Source: RHKX01 sp035759925
GTDB taxonomy: Bacteria > Actinomycetota > Thermoleophilia > Solirubrobacterales > 70-9
DNA length: 31,375 bases
Direction of reading: 5' to 3'
Assembly: GCA_035759925.1 (NCBI GenBank)
Contig: DASTTY010000060.1
Span: 1-31,375 of the forward strand
This document shows positions 1-8,518 of this stretch, in pieces (position 1 is the stretch's first letter; each line of letters opens with the position of its first letter). The position numbers were made by a program, and so were the translations under genes. The notes beneath the pieces were generated by a model. That model was not told the origin of the DNA. It saw only the letters and a program-made list of their open reading frames with translations, and ran no database searches.

Positions 1-980
<980 letters not shown>

Positions 981-1035
981 CTGCTCTAAACGCTCCTTGT
1001 GTATCTCGAAGTTCGTCTAAGTCTGGCGGGCTCGG

Positions 1036-1569
1036 TCAGGCGGCCTGCGCCACCTCGCGGCGCAGCTTCTCGAGCCGGTTGCGGATGCTCGCATCGAGCA
1101 CCCGGTTGCCGACCTGGAGGACGAGGCCGCCGACGATCGACTCGTCGACCTCGCTGGTCAGCTCGATCGTCTTTCCGGTCTTGCGCTCGATCTCGGCGCC
1201 GACCGACTCGATCACCGACGGGTCGAGCTCGATCGCGCTCGTCAGCGTCACCTCGAGCCGCTGGTTGGCCTCGTCCCAGAGCTCGTCGAAGCGCTTGCGG
1301 ATCCCGAACAGCGCCGGCATCCGCTGCTTCTCGGCGAGCAGCTCGAGGAAGTTGACCAGCTCCGGGTTCGCGCCCGAGATCGTCTTCGCGATCCCCTCCC
1401 GCTTCTCGGCCGAGGAGAAGTAGGGGCTGAAGAAGAAGACCTGGAGGTCGTGATCGGCGGCGATCGCGTCGGCGACCTGGCCGAGCTGGTCACGGATCTC
1501 GTCGAGCGCATCGTGGTCGCGGGCGACGTCGAACAGCGCCTCGCTGTATACGCGGGCGACTTCTTCCAT
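1036..1569 (-). CDS. atpH: ATP synthase F1 delta subunit
   Basis: Peripheral-stalk subunit joining the b subunits to the top of the alpha3beta3 head. The 177-aa product begins MEEVARVYSEALFDVA, the usual helical N-terminal domain, and ends with the family signature around LTSEVDESIVGGLVLQVG followed by VLDASIRNRLEKL. Length is normal. It lies between atpF and atpA, the standard bacterial order. The 130-nt gap separating it from atpF is unusually long for this operon and filled with a palindromic repeat (see 1599-1693). Confidence 0.95.
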   Translation of the reverse strand: MEEVARVYSEALFDVARDHDALDEIRDQLGQVADAIAADHDLQVFFFSPYFSSAEKREGIAKTISGANPELVNFLELLAEKQRMPALFGIRKRFDELWDEANQRLEVTLTSAIELDPSVIESVGAEIERKTGKTIELTSEVDESIVGGLVLQVGNRVLDASIRNRLEKLRREVAQAA

Positions 1570-1598
1570 CAGCTCGCTCGCTCCGCTCGCTCACTGAG

Positions 1599-1693
1599 GA
1601 GGACAGAGGACAGGGCGAGCGCTTCGCGCTCGCGAAGAGGACAGATTGCCAATCCGGCCGCCACCTGTCCTCTGTCCTCTGTCCTCTTTCCTC
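1599..1693. repeat. Heptamer repeats forming an inverted repeat between atpF and atpH
   Basis: A perfect 16-bp inverted repeat pairs 1599-1614 (GAGGACAGAGGACAGG) with 1664-1679. The right side holds three tandem TGTCCTC heptamers (1666-1686) and a degenerate fourth; a further GAGGACAG sits at 1637-1644. Nested between the arms is a perfect 8-bp hairpin, GCGAGCGC/GCGCTCGC (1615-1633, loop TTC). The flank at 1571-1592 is a GCTC/CGCT-rich run that also repeats. The atpF-atpH transcript would fold strongly here. Role unknown: an mRNA stability or processing element, or an interspersed repeat insertion. Confidence 0.8.
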
Positions 1694-1699
1694 CCGCCA

Positions 1700-2296
1700 T
1701 CAGTTCCTCGCCGCCCCGCTGGCCTCGCCGCCGGCCAGCGCGCCGAAGTCGACCTCGTTGAGGGCGTCCTCGACGAGGCGCTTCTGGTCCTCGGGGCTGA
1801 GCGACTTGCGGGCGACCTTCTCGGTCGCGAGCACGGTCAGGTCGGCGACCTCCTTGCGGATCTGCTCGAGCGAGCGCCGCGTCTCGGCCTCGATGTCCTT
1901 GCGGGCGGCGGCGACGAGCTCGTCGTGCTTCGCCTTGCCCTCCGCGGTCGCCTCGGACTTCGCCGCCTCGCTGGCCTTGCGGGCACGGGCGACGATGTCG
2001 TCGGCCTGCTCGCGGGCTTCCTTGAGGCGCTCCCGGTACTCGTTCAGCAGCTCGTCGGCCTCGGCGCGCAGGCGCTCGGCCTCGTCGATGTTGCTGTTGA
2101 CCTTCTCGGCCCGCTCCTCGAGGGCCTGCTGGATCCGCGGGAACGCGAACTTCGAGAGCACCCACATCGTCAGCACGAACGCGATCAGCGTCCAGATCAT
2201 CAGGCCGAGGCCCGGCTGGACGAGGAAGCTGCCGCCGCTGTCGCCACCCTCGGTGGCGGCAACGATCAGGCCCGTGATGTCTCCGGCGAACTCCAC
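1700..2296 (-). CDS. atpF: ATP synthase F0 b subunit
   Basis: Membrane-anchored stalk subunit of ATP synthase. The 198-aa product has one N-terminal membrane helix (about residues 30-50, GLMIWTLIAFVLTMWVLSKF) followed by FPRIQQALEERAEKV and a long charged, alanine-rich coiled coil to about residue 175, which is the standard b-subunit plan. The start is GTG (2294-2296), directly behind the atpE stop at 2301. There is one b-type gene, with no b' copy in the window. An alternative frame across the same bases is a shadow. Confidence 0.95.
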   Translation of the reverse strand: MEFAGDITGLIVAATEGGDSGGSFLVQPGLGLMIWTLIAFVLTMWVLSKFAFPRIQQALEERAEKVNSNIDEAERLRAEADELLNEYRERLKEAREQADDIVARARKASEAAKSEATAEGKAKHDELVAAARKDIEAETRRSLEQIRKEVADLTVLATEKVARKSLSPEDQKRLVEDALNEVDFGALAGGEASGAARN

Positions 2297-2300
2297 CGGC

Positions 2301-2576
2301 CTAGAGGAAGAACGCGATCAGACCGAAGATGAACGTGTAGAAGGCGACGGCCTCGGTCAGGGCGAAGCCGAGCCAGCGGATGCTCTGCAGCTCGTCCTTC
2401 ATCTCCGGCTGGCGGGCGACGGCCTGGATCTCCGAACCGAAGATCACGCCGATGCCGATGCCGGCGCCGATCGAGCCCAGCCCGGCGCCGACGCCGAGCG
2501 CGATCGCCTTGCCCGCATCGGTGACGCCGGTGTCGGTGACCGCGTCGGTGGCCTGTGCCAGAAGCACTAGATCCAT
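2301..2576 (-). CDS. atpE: ATP synthase F0 c subunit (proton-type rotor)
   Basis: The ring subunit that carries the coupling ion. Of 91 aa, two hairpin membrane helices (about 25-52 and 66-90) flank the polar loop ARQPE (54-58). The ion-binding carboxylate is Glu75 in LGFALTEAVAFY. The helix-1 position that holds Gln in sodium-type rings is Ile here (GIGIGVIFG), and Glu75 is followed by Ala rather than Ser/Thr, so proton rather than sodium coupling is inferred. The N-terminus (MDLVLLAQATDAVTDTGVTD) is longer than in E. coli and may be a lumenal extension. The ATG has AAAAGGAG upstream. Confidence 0.96.
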   Translation of the reverse strand: MDLVLLAQATDAVTDTGVTDAGKAIALGVGAGLGSIGAGIGIGVIFGSEIQAVARQPEMKDELQSIRWLGFALTEAVAFYTFIFGLIAFFL

Positions 2577-2594
2577 TTGATTTGACTCCTTTTC

Positions 2595-3512
2595 CTAGTG
2601 AGCCTCGGAGGTCGCGCCCCCGAGGTAGATGGCGGTGAGAATCGCGAAGATGAAGGCCTGCAGACCGGCGACGATGACGATCTCGAAAACGTAGAACGCG
2701 AAAGCCATCGGGAACGTCAGCACGCCGAGCGCCGAGATCCCGAGCAGGACCGCGAGGCCGCCGCCCATGAACAGCAGCAGCAGGTGGCCAGCGAGGATGT
2801 TCGCGAACAGTCGTACCGAGAGCGAGACGAGCCGGACGACGTTCGAGACCACCTCGATCGCGAACACGAAGGCCTTGAAGAGGAACGGCATGTCCTCGAT
2901 GCCGGCCGGCAGCAGCGTCCCCAGGTAACCGATGAAGCCGTGCGCCCTGACGCCCTCGGCGTTGTAGCCGATCCAGACGACCAGGGTGAGGACGAGCGGG
3001 ATCGAGATGTTGGCGGTCGCCGCGTAGAGGGCGAAGCTCGGCACGTCGACGCCGAAGATGTTGACCGGATGCTCGGTGTTGGTCGGCAGCGGGATCAGGC
3101 CGATGAAGTTCGAGAAGAGGATGAAGAAGAACAGGGTCGCGAGGAACGGGAAGTACTTCGCGGCCATCTTTGCGTCGAGGTTGTCGTTGGTGATCTGGCC
3201 GCGGACGAGGTCGAAGACCCCCTCGACGGCGATCTGGGTCTTGTTCGGGCGGTCCTGCATCCGCTTCGCGATCCAGATCATCGCCGTGCAGGTGATGACC
3301 GACGCGAGGACGATGTAGAGCACCGCCTTGTTGACGCTCAGGTCGATGCCGCCGATGTGGATGCCAATCCAGCTGTCGAGCTTGAACTCGTTCTGGGGCT
3401 GGAACTCGTCGTTCTTGCCGTCGCTGCCGAAGATCAGGCCGATCGCGATCAGGATCAGCGCGTAGCCCCCGAAGACGAGCGCGAGCTTCTTGCCGGTGCT
3501 CATCCCGCTCAT
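2595..3512 (-). CDS. atpB: ATP synthase F0 a subunit
   Basis: Stator half-channel subunit of the proton path. The 305-aa, strongly hydrophobic product carries the essential arginine, Arg234, in the conserved helix SLSVRLFANILAGH (230-243). The PFLATLFFFILFSNFIGLIP segment (122-141) is also typical. ATG at 3510-3512; a second in-frame ATG four codons in is an alternative. The start overlaps the atpI-like stop by 4 nt (ATGA), so the two are translationally coupled. Confidence 0.96.
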   Translation of the reverse strand: MSGMSTGKKLALVFGGYALILIAIGLIFGSDGKNDEFQPQNEFKLDSWIGIHIGGIDLSVNKAVLYIVLASVITCTAMIWIAKRMQDRPNKTQIAVEGVFDLVRGQITNDNLDAKMAAKYFPFLATLFFFILFSNFIGLIPLPTNTEHPVNIFGVDVPSFALYAATANISIPLVLTLVVWIGYNAEGVRAHGFIGYLGTLLPAGIEDMPFLFKAFVFAIEVVSNVVRLVSLSVRLFANILAGHLLLLFMGGGLAVLLGISALGVLTFPMAFAFYVFEIVIVAGLQAFIFAILTAIYLGGATSEAH

Positions 3513-3889
3513 CGCATGCTCCCGTCCGCCTCGGGATCGAGCAGGTGGGTGAGGAAGGAGGAGCCGAGGTGGGCGGTGACGAGGGCGAGCGCGAGCAGTG
3601 CGGCGGCGAGGCCGGCCTCGCGCTCGTCGAGCAGGCCGACGAGGAGGATCGCCAGGGCGAGCAGCCAGACCCGACCCATCATCGCCGTCGCGGTGACGCC
3701 GAGCGCGGCGTTCCGGTTCGCGGCCGCCAGCGCCCGGCGGCGCTTGCGTGCGGCCGCCTCCATGCCGATCCGCCCGGCGATCCAGGCGGCGCCGGTGACC
3801 GCCCAGGCGACGAGCGGCGCATCGAGGAGGAGGAAGGCGGGAAGCGCCGCGAGCAGCACGAGCAGATCGATGTTGCGGAGGATCTCCAT
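3509..3889 (-). CDS. AtpI-like small membrane protein heading the atp operon
   Basis: A 126-aa protein beginning MEILRNIDLLVLLAAL, with about four hydrophobic segments and a basic stretch (AAARKRRRALAAANRNAA) near the middle. Position just before atpB, small size and membrane topology match ATP synthase protein I (AtpI), a poorly conserved factor helping c-ring assembly or ion supply. There is no sharp motif, so the assignment rests largely on context. The ATG at 3887-3889 is preferred because a longer reading upstream is proline/arginine-rich and unlike a protein; a GTG about nine codons upstream is possible. Confidence 0.6.
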   Translation of the reverse strand: MEILRNIDLLVLLAALPAFLLLDAPLVAWAVTGAAWIAGRIGMEAAARKRRRALAAANRNAALGVTATAMMGRVWLLALAILLVGLLDEREAGLAAALLALALVTAHLGSSFLTHLLDPEADGSMR

Positions 3890-4213
3890 ATTCAGTGGGC
3901 GGGCGGCTACCGGCACGTCAGCGGCCGGAGGCGAGCACGGCTCCACCCCCCTGTCGCGCCGGGAGTGGCGTGGACCTGTGCGGGGCAGTGCTCGTCGCGG
4001 ATCCGGGCTCGCTCGACCCGGGGCCACCCGCTGGACGTCCCGCCGCCACGGCGGTGCCGGAAGGGGTCGCGGTCTGCGGGGTTGTCGAAATGAGGGCTAT
4101 CCACGTCTGCGATCCGAGCCTTGGACTGCCGGCGGATGAAACTTCTCTCCCAGGCCGGCGACTCGGGAGCGGGTCCGCGAATATACCCGATAAGGAGCGG
4201 CTCTACGGGTTCC
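3890..4213. other. Gene-free stretch upstream of the atp genes, likely atp promoter and leader
   Basis: No convincing ORF on either strand. On the minus strand a TATATT hexamer (reverse complement of 4180-4185) matches a -10 box in 5 of 6 positions, but no good -35 lies 16-18 nt upstream. If used, it would leave a leader of about 280 nt before the atpI-like start. A small CCGCC-GT-GGCGG hairpin lies inside. The promoter call is tentative; the atp genes could also be read through from the WecA-like gene. Confidence 0.35.
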
Positions 4214-5470
4214 CTAAGACGGCTTCGTCGGCGACGGTGGATCGACCGCCTCGAACTCCCCGGTCTCCGGGTTCGGCGCCCGGAACTCGCCCGTCTCGAG
4301 CTCGTGCTCGACCTCACGATCGACCGCGTCGAGGACCGGCGGAGCGCCGGTCGCGGCGACCTGGCGGAAGCGGAAGCGGCGCAGCTTGAGGATCTCGAGA
4401 ACGTAGATGACGTAGAAGCTGGCGGCGACCGCGAAGATCAGGATCGCCGCCATCAGCGCCGCCCAGGCGGGGTCGAAGTTGCCGCGGTCGTCGCTGTAGG
4501 GGACGAAGCGGAGGGCCAGCGCGACCCCGGCCATGACCAGCGTCCATCCGTACAGGTAGGCGAGGGTCCGCCGCTGCGAGAAGCCGATGTTCGCCATCCG
4601 GTGGTGGAAGTGCCAGGTGTCGGCCTCGTAGATCGGGCGGCGGTACTTGAGGCGCTTGGCGACGACGAAGCCGGTGTCGAGGATCGGCACCGCGAGCACG
4701 AGCATCGGGAAGGCGAGGGCGACGACCGCGTTCGTCTTCAGGGCGCCCTGGACGGCGGCGACGCCGAGCAGGTAGCCGAGCAGGTTCGAGCCGGTGTCGC
4801 CCATGAAGCTCGAGGCGGGCGGGAAGCCGTGGCGGAGGAAGCCGAGGGCGCCGCCGGCGGTGATCGCCGCGAGGATCCCGGCCGGATTGCGCTCCAGAGA
4901 GAGCGCGATGATCGCCAGGGTCGCGGCGCTGATCAGGCAGACCCCGGAGGCGAGGCCGTCGACGCCGTCGATCAGGTTGACGACGTTCGCCATCGCGACG
5001 ATCCCGATCACGGTGCCGAGCTCGCCGAGGTCGACGTGGCCGAGCAGCGGCAGCTCGAAGAGCTCCGTGCCGCCGGGATCGACGCCGCCGACGAACGGCA
5101 GCGTGAAGACGTCGACGGTGACCCCGGCGCTGACCGGGATGACGGCCGCAACGACCTGGCCGACCAGCTTCACGAGCGGCGGCAGATCGAAGATGTCGTC
5201 GGCCATCCCGACCATCGCGATCACGACCGCGCCGAGCAGGATCGCCCGGGTCTGATCGTCCCAGGGCAGGAAGATCGCGCCGGAGGCACAGACCGCGACG
5301 AGGATCGCGATCCCCGACAGCCGCGGCGTCGGGACGACGTGGAGGCTGCGGTCGCCGGGCAGGTCGATCGCCCCGATCCGCCAGGCGAAGGCCTCCGCGA
5401 CCGGCACGAGCAGCCAGGCGATCGCCGCGGCCGCCGCGAACGCGAACAGGGCGTCGATCGACTCCGGCAT
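4214..5470 (-). CDS. WecA/TagO-like polyprenyl-phosphate sugar-1-phosphate transferase
   Basis: Integral membrane enzyme of the MraY/WecA family, which moves a sugar-1-phosphate (usually GlcNAc-1-P) from UDP-sugar to undecaprenyl or decaprenyl phosphate, the first step of lipid-linked cell-wall glycans. The 418-aa product has about 11 membrane segments. Conserved cytoplasmic loops are present: ADDIFDLPP (D91-D92), NLIDGVDGLASG (N165, D168, D171), FMGDTGSN (222-229) and WHFHHR (286-291), the His motif of the WecA/TagO branch. MraY has a different last motif. The tail (about 375-418) is hydrophilic with a doubled ETGEF motif. The start overlaps the DUF354 stop by 1 nt. Confidence 0.88.
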   Translation of the reverse strand: MPESIDALFAFAAAAAIAWLLVPVAEAFAWRIGAIDLPGDRSLHVVPTPRLSGIAILVAVCASGAIFLPWDDQTRAILLGAVVIAMVGMADDIFDLPPLVKLVGQVVAAVIPVSAGVTVDVFTLPFVGGVDPGGTELFELPLLGHVDLGELGTVIGIVAMANVVNLIDGVDGLASGVCLISAATLAIIALSLERNPAGILAAITAGGALGFLRHGFPPASSFMGDTGSNLLGYLLGVAAVQGALKTNAVVALAFPMLVLAVPILDTGFVVAKRLKYRRPIYEADTWHFHHRMANIGFSQRRTLAYLYGWTLVMAGVALALRFVPYSDDRGNFDPAWAALMAAILIFAVAASFYVIYVLEILKLRRFRFRQVAATGAPPVLDAVDREVEHELETGEFRAPNPETGEFEAVDPPSPTKPS

Positions 5471-6513
5471 CAGTCCTTCCCGGCCGCCTCCAGGGCTCCG
5501 TCGGCGAGGATCGCCGGATCGCGGGGATCGACCGGCCCCGGCTCGCCCGTGCGCTTGGCGAGCTCGAGGCCGTCGGGGTCGCGAAGCTCACGGAGGCGGC
5601 CGGCGGCGATCAGGCGCTCGTCGACGGCGCCCATCCGGCCGCTGAAGATCGTCCAGACGGGGACGCCGAGGGCGACCGCCTCGCGGTTCATCGTGCCGCC
5701 GGCGCTGACGACGAGGTCGGAGTAGGCGATCAGGCTCTGGGCGTCGATCGCGGTCGCCGGGACGAGCAGCGACCGATCGTCGCGGGCGATCGCGGCCTTC
5801 CGCTGGCCGTCGGTTCGCGGGATCAGCACGGTGATCGCCCGCGGGTCGGCGCAGAGCCGGTCGATGACCCGCTCGTAGAGGGGATTCTCGGCGTGATAAG
5901 CGGAAGTCTCCGGTGGCGGCCGGACGACGACGAGAATCCGCTCGTCACCGTCGCGGTCCGGCCCGATCCCGAGGCCGTCGAGGCCGAGGACCGCGAGGAC
6001 GGCCGGGTCGGGAGTGAAGTCGGCGAGGTAGTAGTCCTCCTTGAGGCCCGGGTAGCGGATCAGCTTCGCCGTCTTTGCGCCGGCGGCCTCGAGGCGGTCG
6101 ATCGGGATCGCATCGGGGACGATCACGCGCCGCGCGGCCTTCCAGGCGAGCTTGCGCTGCAGGCCCGCGTACTCGTAATCCTGCATCTGCGCCTGCGGGA
6201 TCCGCAGCGCCGTGCCGACGGTTGCGACGTCGACGGAGCCGTGGGCGATCGCGAGGTCGAAGCGCCGCGGGCGGGCCCAGCGGCCCAGGGCGGCGCTGCG
6301 GCCGGCGAGGGCGAGTGCCTTCGACCCGGTCGCTGCGCCGCCGTGACTGCCGAACGATTCGTATGCGAGGCCGAAGCGCTCGAGCAGGCCTTCGGTCTGG
6401 CCGTAGTCGCGGGCGGTGATCGCGACCTCGTGACCGCGCTCGCGGAGCAGCGCGATCACCGGCCGCAGCACGACCGGATGGGCCGCGGCCGTGCAGTCGA
6501 TCCAGATCCTCAA
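5470..6513 (-). CDS. DUF354 family protein, GT-B-like fold
   Basis: A 347-aa protein matching the DUF354 family, found mainly in archaea and some bacteria and related in fold to MurG/UDP-GlcNAc 2-epimerase GT-B enzymes. Seen: N-terminus MRIWIDCTAAAHPVVLRPVIALLRERGHEVAIT, typical of a first Rossmann half; AHGSVDVATVGTALRIP near residue 95; and SDLVVSAGGTMNREAVALGVPVWT near 265-290, the usual nucleotide-sugar binding half. The start is TTG (6511-6513), overlapping the glyA stop by 4 nt. The coupled WecA-like gene suggests a joint role in a lipid-linked glycan, but the substrate is unknown. Confidence 0.75.
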   Translation of the reverse strand: MRIWIDCTAAAHPVVLRPVIALLRERGHEVAITARDYGQTEGLLERFGLAYESFGSHGGAATGSKALALAGRSAALGRWARPRRFDLAIAHGSVDVATVGTALRIPQAQMQDYEYAGLQRKLAWKAARRVIVPDAIPIDRLEAAGAKTAKLIRYPGLKEDYYLADFTPDPAVLAVLGLDGLGIGPDRDGDERILVVVRPPPETSAYHAENPLYERVIDRLCADPRAITVLIPRTDGQRKAAIARDDRSLLVPATAIDAQSLIAYSDLVVSAGGTMNREAVALGVPVWTIFSGRMGAVDERLIAAGRLRELRDPDGLELAKRTGEPGPVDPRDPAILADGALEAAGKD

Positions 6514-7790
6514 ACGGTCGCGACCGACAGCTGCGGGTAGAGCGGGTGGGCCTCGGCGAGCGCACGCGTCCGCGCCTGCAGCGCTTCCCGCTCGCCCTCG
6601 TAGTCGTCGGAGAGCGCCGTGCAGATGACCCGGGCGACCTCGCGCATGTCGTCCTCTTCGAGGCCGCGGGTCGTCAGCGCCGGCGTCCCGATCCGCAGCC
6701 CGGAGGGGTTCATCGGCGGCCGCTCGTCGAAGGGGATCGCGTTGCGGTTGACGGTGATCCCGATCTCCTCGAGGCGCTCCTCGGCGGAGCTGCCGTCGTA
6801 GCCGGCGGCGGTGACGTCGACGAGGACGAGGTGGACGTCGGTGCCGCCGGTCAGCACCGTCAGGCCGCCGGCGATCAGCTCGTCGGCGAAGGCGCGCGCG
6901 TTGGCGATCGTCTGACGCTGGCGGGCCCGGAACTCCTCGGTGGCGGCGATCCGCATCGCGACGGCCTTGGCGGCGATGATGTGCATGAGCGGGCCGCCCT
7001 GGGTGCCGGGGAAGACGGCACGGTTGATGTCCTTGGCGTGCTCCTCGCGGCAGAGGATCATCCCGCTGCGCGGGCCGCAGAGCGTCTTGTGGACGGTCGT
7101 GGTGACGACGTCGGCATGCTCGACCGGGTTCGGGTGCTCATCGGCGGCGACGAGCCCGGCGAAGTGGGCCATGTCGACCATCAGCAGCGCCCCGACCGAG
7201 TCGGCGACCTCGCGGAAGGCCGCGAAGTCGAGCTGCCGCGGGTAGGCCGACCAGCCGGCGACGATCAGCTTCGGCCGGTGCTCGGCGGCGAGCCGGGCGA
7301 CCTCGTCCATGTCGACCAGGTAGCTGTCGCGATCGACGTGGTAGGGGACCGGCTCGTAGAGCTTGCCGGAGACGTTCAGCTTCATCCCGTGCGAGAGGTG
7401 GCCGCCGTGGTCGAGGGCGAGGCCGAGGAACGTGTCGCCGGGCTCGAGCAGCGCCTGGTAGACGGCGTTGTTCGCCTGGGCGCCGGCGTGCGGCTGGACG
7501 TTGACGTGCTCGGCGCCGAACAGCTCCTTGGCGCGGTCGATCGCGAGCTGCTCGGCGACGTCGACCTCCTCGCAGCCGCCGTAATAGCGCTTGCCCGGGT
7601 AGCCCTCCGCGTACTTGTTGGTCAGGACCGAGCCGGCGGCCTCGAGGACTGCCTGGGGGACGAAATTCTCGGAGGCGATCATCTCCAGGGTCCCCTGCTG
7701 GCGCTCGAGCTCGCGGTCGAGCACGCGGGCGATGTCGGGGTCGACGGCGCTCAGCCGCGCGTTCTGGAAGTCCTCGGGAAGGTCGCTCAT
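6510..7790 (-). CDS. glyA: Serine hydroxymethyltransferase
   Basis: PLP enzyme converting serine plus tetrahydrofolate to glycine plus 5,10-methylene-THF, the main one-carbon source. Length 426 aa is standard. Seen: MIASENFVPQAVLEAAGS (38-55), NKYAEGYPGKRYYGG (58-72), VDMAHFAGLVAA (205-216) with the PLP-contacting Asp206/His209, and the Schiff-base lysine Lys235 in TTTVHKTLCGPRSG. The last motif is usually TTTTHKTLRGPRGG, so it is slightly divergent around an intact lysine. ATG at 7788-7790, overlapping the rpiB stop by 4 nt. Confidence 0.96.
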   Translation of the reverse strand: MSDLPEDFQNARLSAVDPDIARVLDRELERQQGTLEMIASENFVPQAVLEAAGSVLTNKYAEGYPGKRYYGGCEEVDVAEQLAIDRAKELFGAEHVNVQPHAGAQANNAVYQALLEPGDTFLGLALDHGGHLSHGMKLNVSGKLYEPVPYHVDRDSYLVDMDEVARLAAEHRPKLIVAGWSAYPRQLDFAAFREVADSVGALLMVDMAHFAGLVAADEHPNPVEHADVVTTTVHKTLCGPRSGMILCREEHAKDINRAVFPGTQGGPLMHIIAAKAVAMRIAATEEFRARQRQTIANARAFADELIAGGLTVLTGGTDVHLVLVDVTAAGYDGSSAEERLEEIGITVNRNAIPFDERPPMNPSGLRIGTPALTTRGLEEDDMREVARVICTALSDDYEGEREALQARTRALAEAHPLYPQLSVATV

Positions 7791-8263
7791 CGGTCATCCT
7801 CTCTTTCGCTCTCCTGCTTGGTGGCGCCGGTCTCGACCGCGGCGATCTTCGCGACCCGGCGCGCGTGCCGGCCGCCCTCGAACTCGGTCGCCAGGAAGCT
7901 CGCGAGGATCGGCGACGCAGCGTCCGCGTCGAGCCGGCGCCCGGCCAGGGTCAGCACGTTCGCATCGTTGTGGCGGCGGCTCATCTCCGCCTCCTCGGGG
8001 TCGTGGGCGTTGACGGCGCGGACGCCCTCGACCTTGTTGGCGACGATCGCCACGCCGACCCCGGAGCCGCAGACGAGCACCGCTCGCTCGGCATCGCCGG
8101 CGCCGACCAGCCGCGCCGCCGCGGCCGCCGGATCCGGGTAGTCGACCGACTCGGGCGAGTCGGTGCCGACGTCGATCAGCTCGTGGCCCGCAGCCTCCAG
8201 CGACGGAGCGACGGCCTCCTTCAGCTCCCAGCCCGCGTGGTCGGATCCGATCGCGATGCGCAC
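7787..8263 (-). CDS. rpiB: Ribose-5-phosphate isomerase B
   Basis: Interconverts ribose-5-P and ribulose-5-P in the pentose phosphate pathway. The 158-aa product starts VRIAIGSDHAGWELK. It has the catalytic Cys65 in VLVCGSGVGVAIVANK (family usually CGTG, here CGSG), NAHDPEEAEMSRRHNDANVLTLAGR with His98, and the usual helical end. A longer ATG-initiated reading adds 47 residues with no family counterpart. GTG at 8261-8263 is chosen because it gives the family N-terminus and sits 7 nt after a TAGGCT -10 box. Overlaps glyA by 4 nt. Confidence 0.93.
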   Translation of the reverse strand: MRIAIGSDHAGWELKEAVAPSLEAAGHELIDVGTDSPESVDYPDPAAAAARLVGAGDAERAVLVCGSGVGVAIVANKVEGVRAVNAHDPEEAEMSRRHNDANVLTLAGRRLDADAASPILASFLATEFEGGRHARRVAKIAAVETGATKQESEREDDR

Positions 8264-8270
8264 CCGATCG

Positions 8271-8276
8271 AGCCTA
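8271..8276 (-). promoter_or_regulatory. Leaderless-type -10 box of rpiB
   Basis: Minus-strand TAGGCT followed by exactly 7 nt and the GTG start. This gives the rpiB-glyA-DUF354-WecA group its own promoter within the larger minus-strand block. No clear -35. Confidence 0.5.
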
Positions 8277-8386
8277 CGCGATCGGGGTGACGGGACGGGG
8301 TGCCGAGGGGCGCCTCCGGAGGGCCGAAGCGGATCCACGGCAATGAAGGAGATGGGCCGACGGATGTGAGGGCTCGTGATCGCAGT

Positions 8387-8486
8387 GATCGCGATTGAGC
8401 TCATATCCGGGACGAATCACGATCGATGCCGGCCGGCCGAGGCAGCGATCGGGATTGGGGCTCGTATAGGAACACGATCCCGATCG
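8387..8486. repeat. Two related palindromic sites between tsaC and rpiB
   Basis: Copy A pairs GATCGCGATT (8387-8396) with AATCACGATC (8415-8424); copy B pairs CGATCGGGAT (8446-8455) with ATCCCGATCG (8477-8486). Left arms start 60 bp apart, and both spacers contain GCTC followed by RTAT, so this looks like one imperfectly duplicated unit. The 8264-8518 gap holds no gene. They could be paired operators for the rpiB promoter or tsaC terminator stems. Confidence 0.55.
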
Positions 8487-8518
8487 ATGGTCGGCGGACG
8501 TTTCGTCGTCCTCCCCTC

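Noticed and set aside
2598..4139. 513-codon plus-strand open frame opposite atpB/atpI
   Set aside because: Composition is Arg/Asp/Glu-rich with no motif, and it is the antisense shadow of clear atp genes; high GC produces many such frames.
7791..8518. Glycine or folate riboswitch controlling glyA
   Set aside because: glyA overlaps rpiB by 4 nt, and the upstream gap shows only short palindromes, not a known aptamer.
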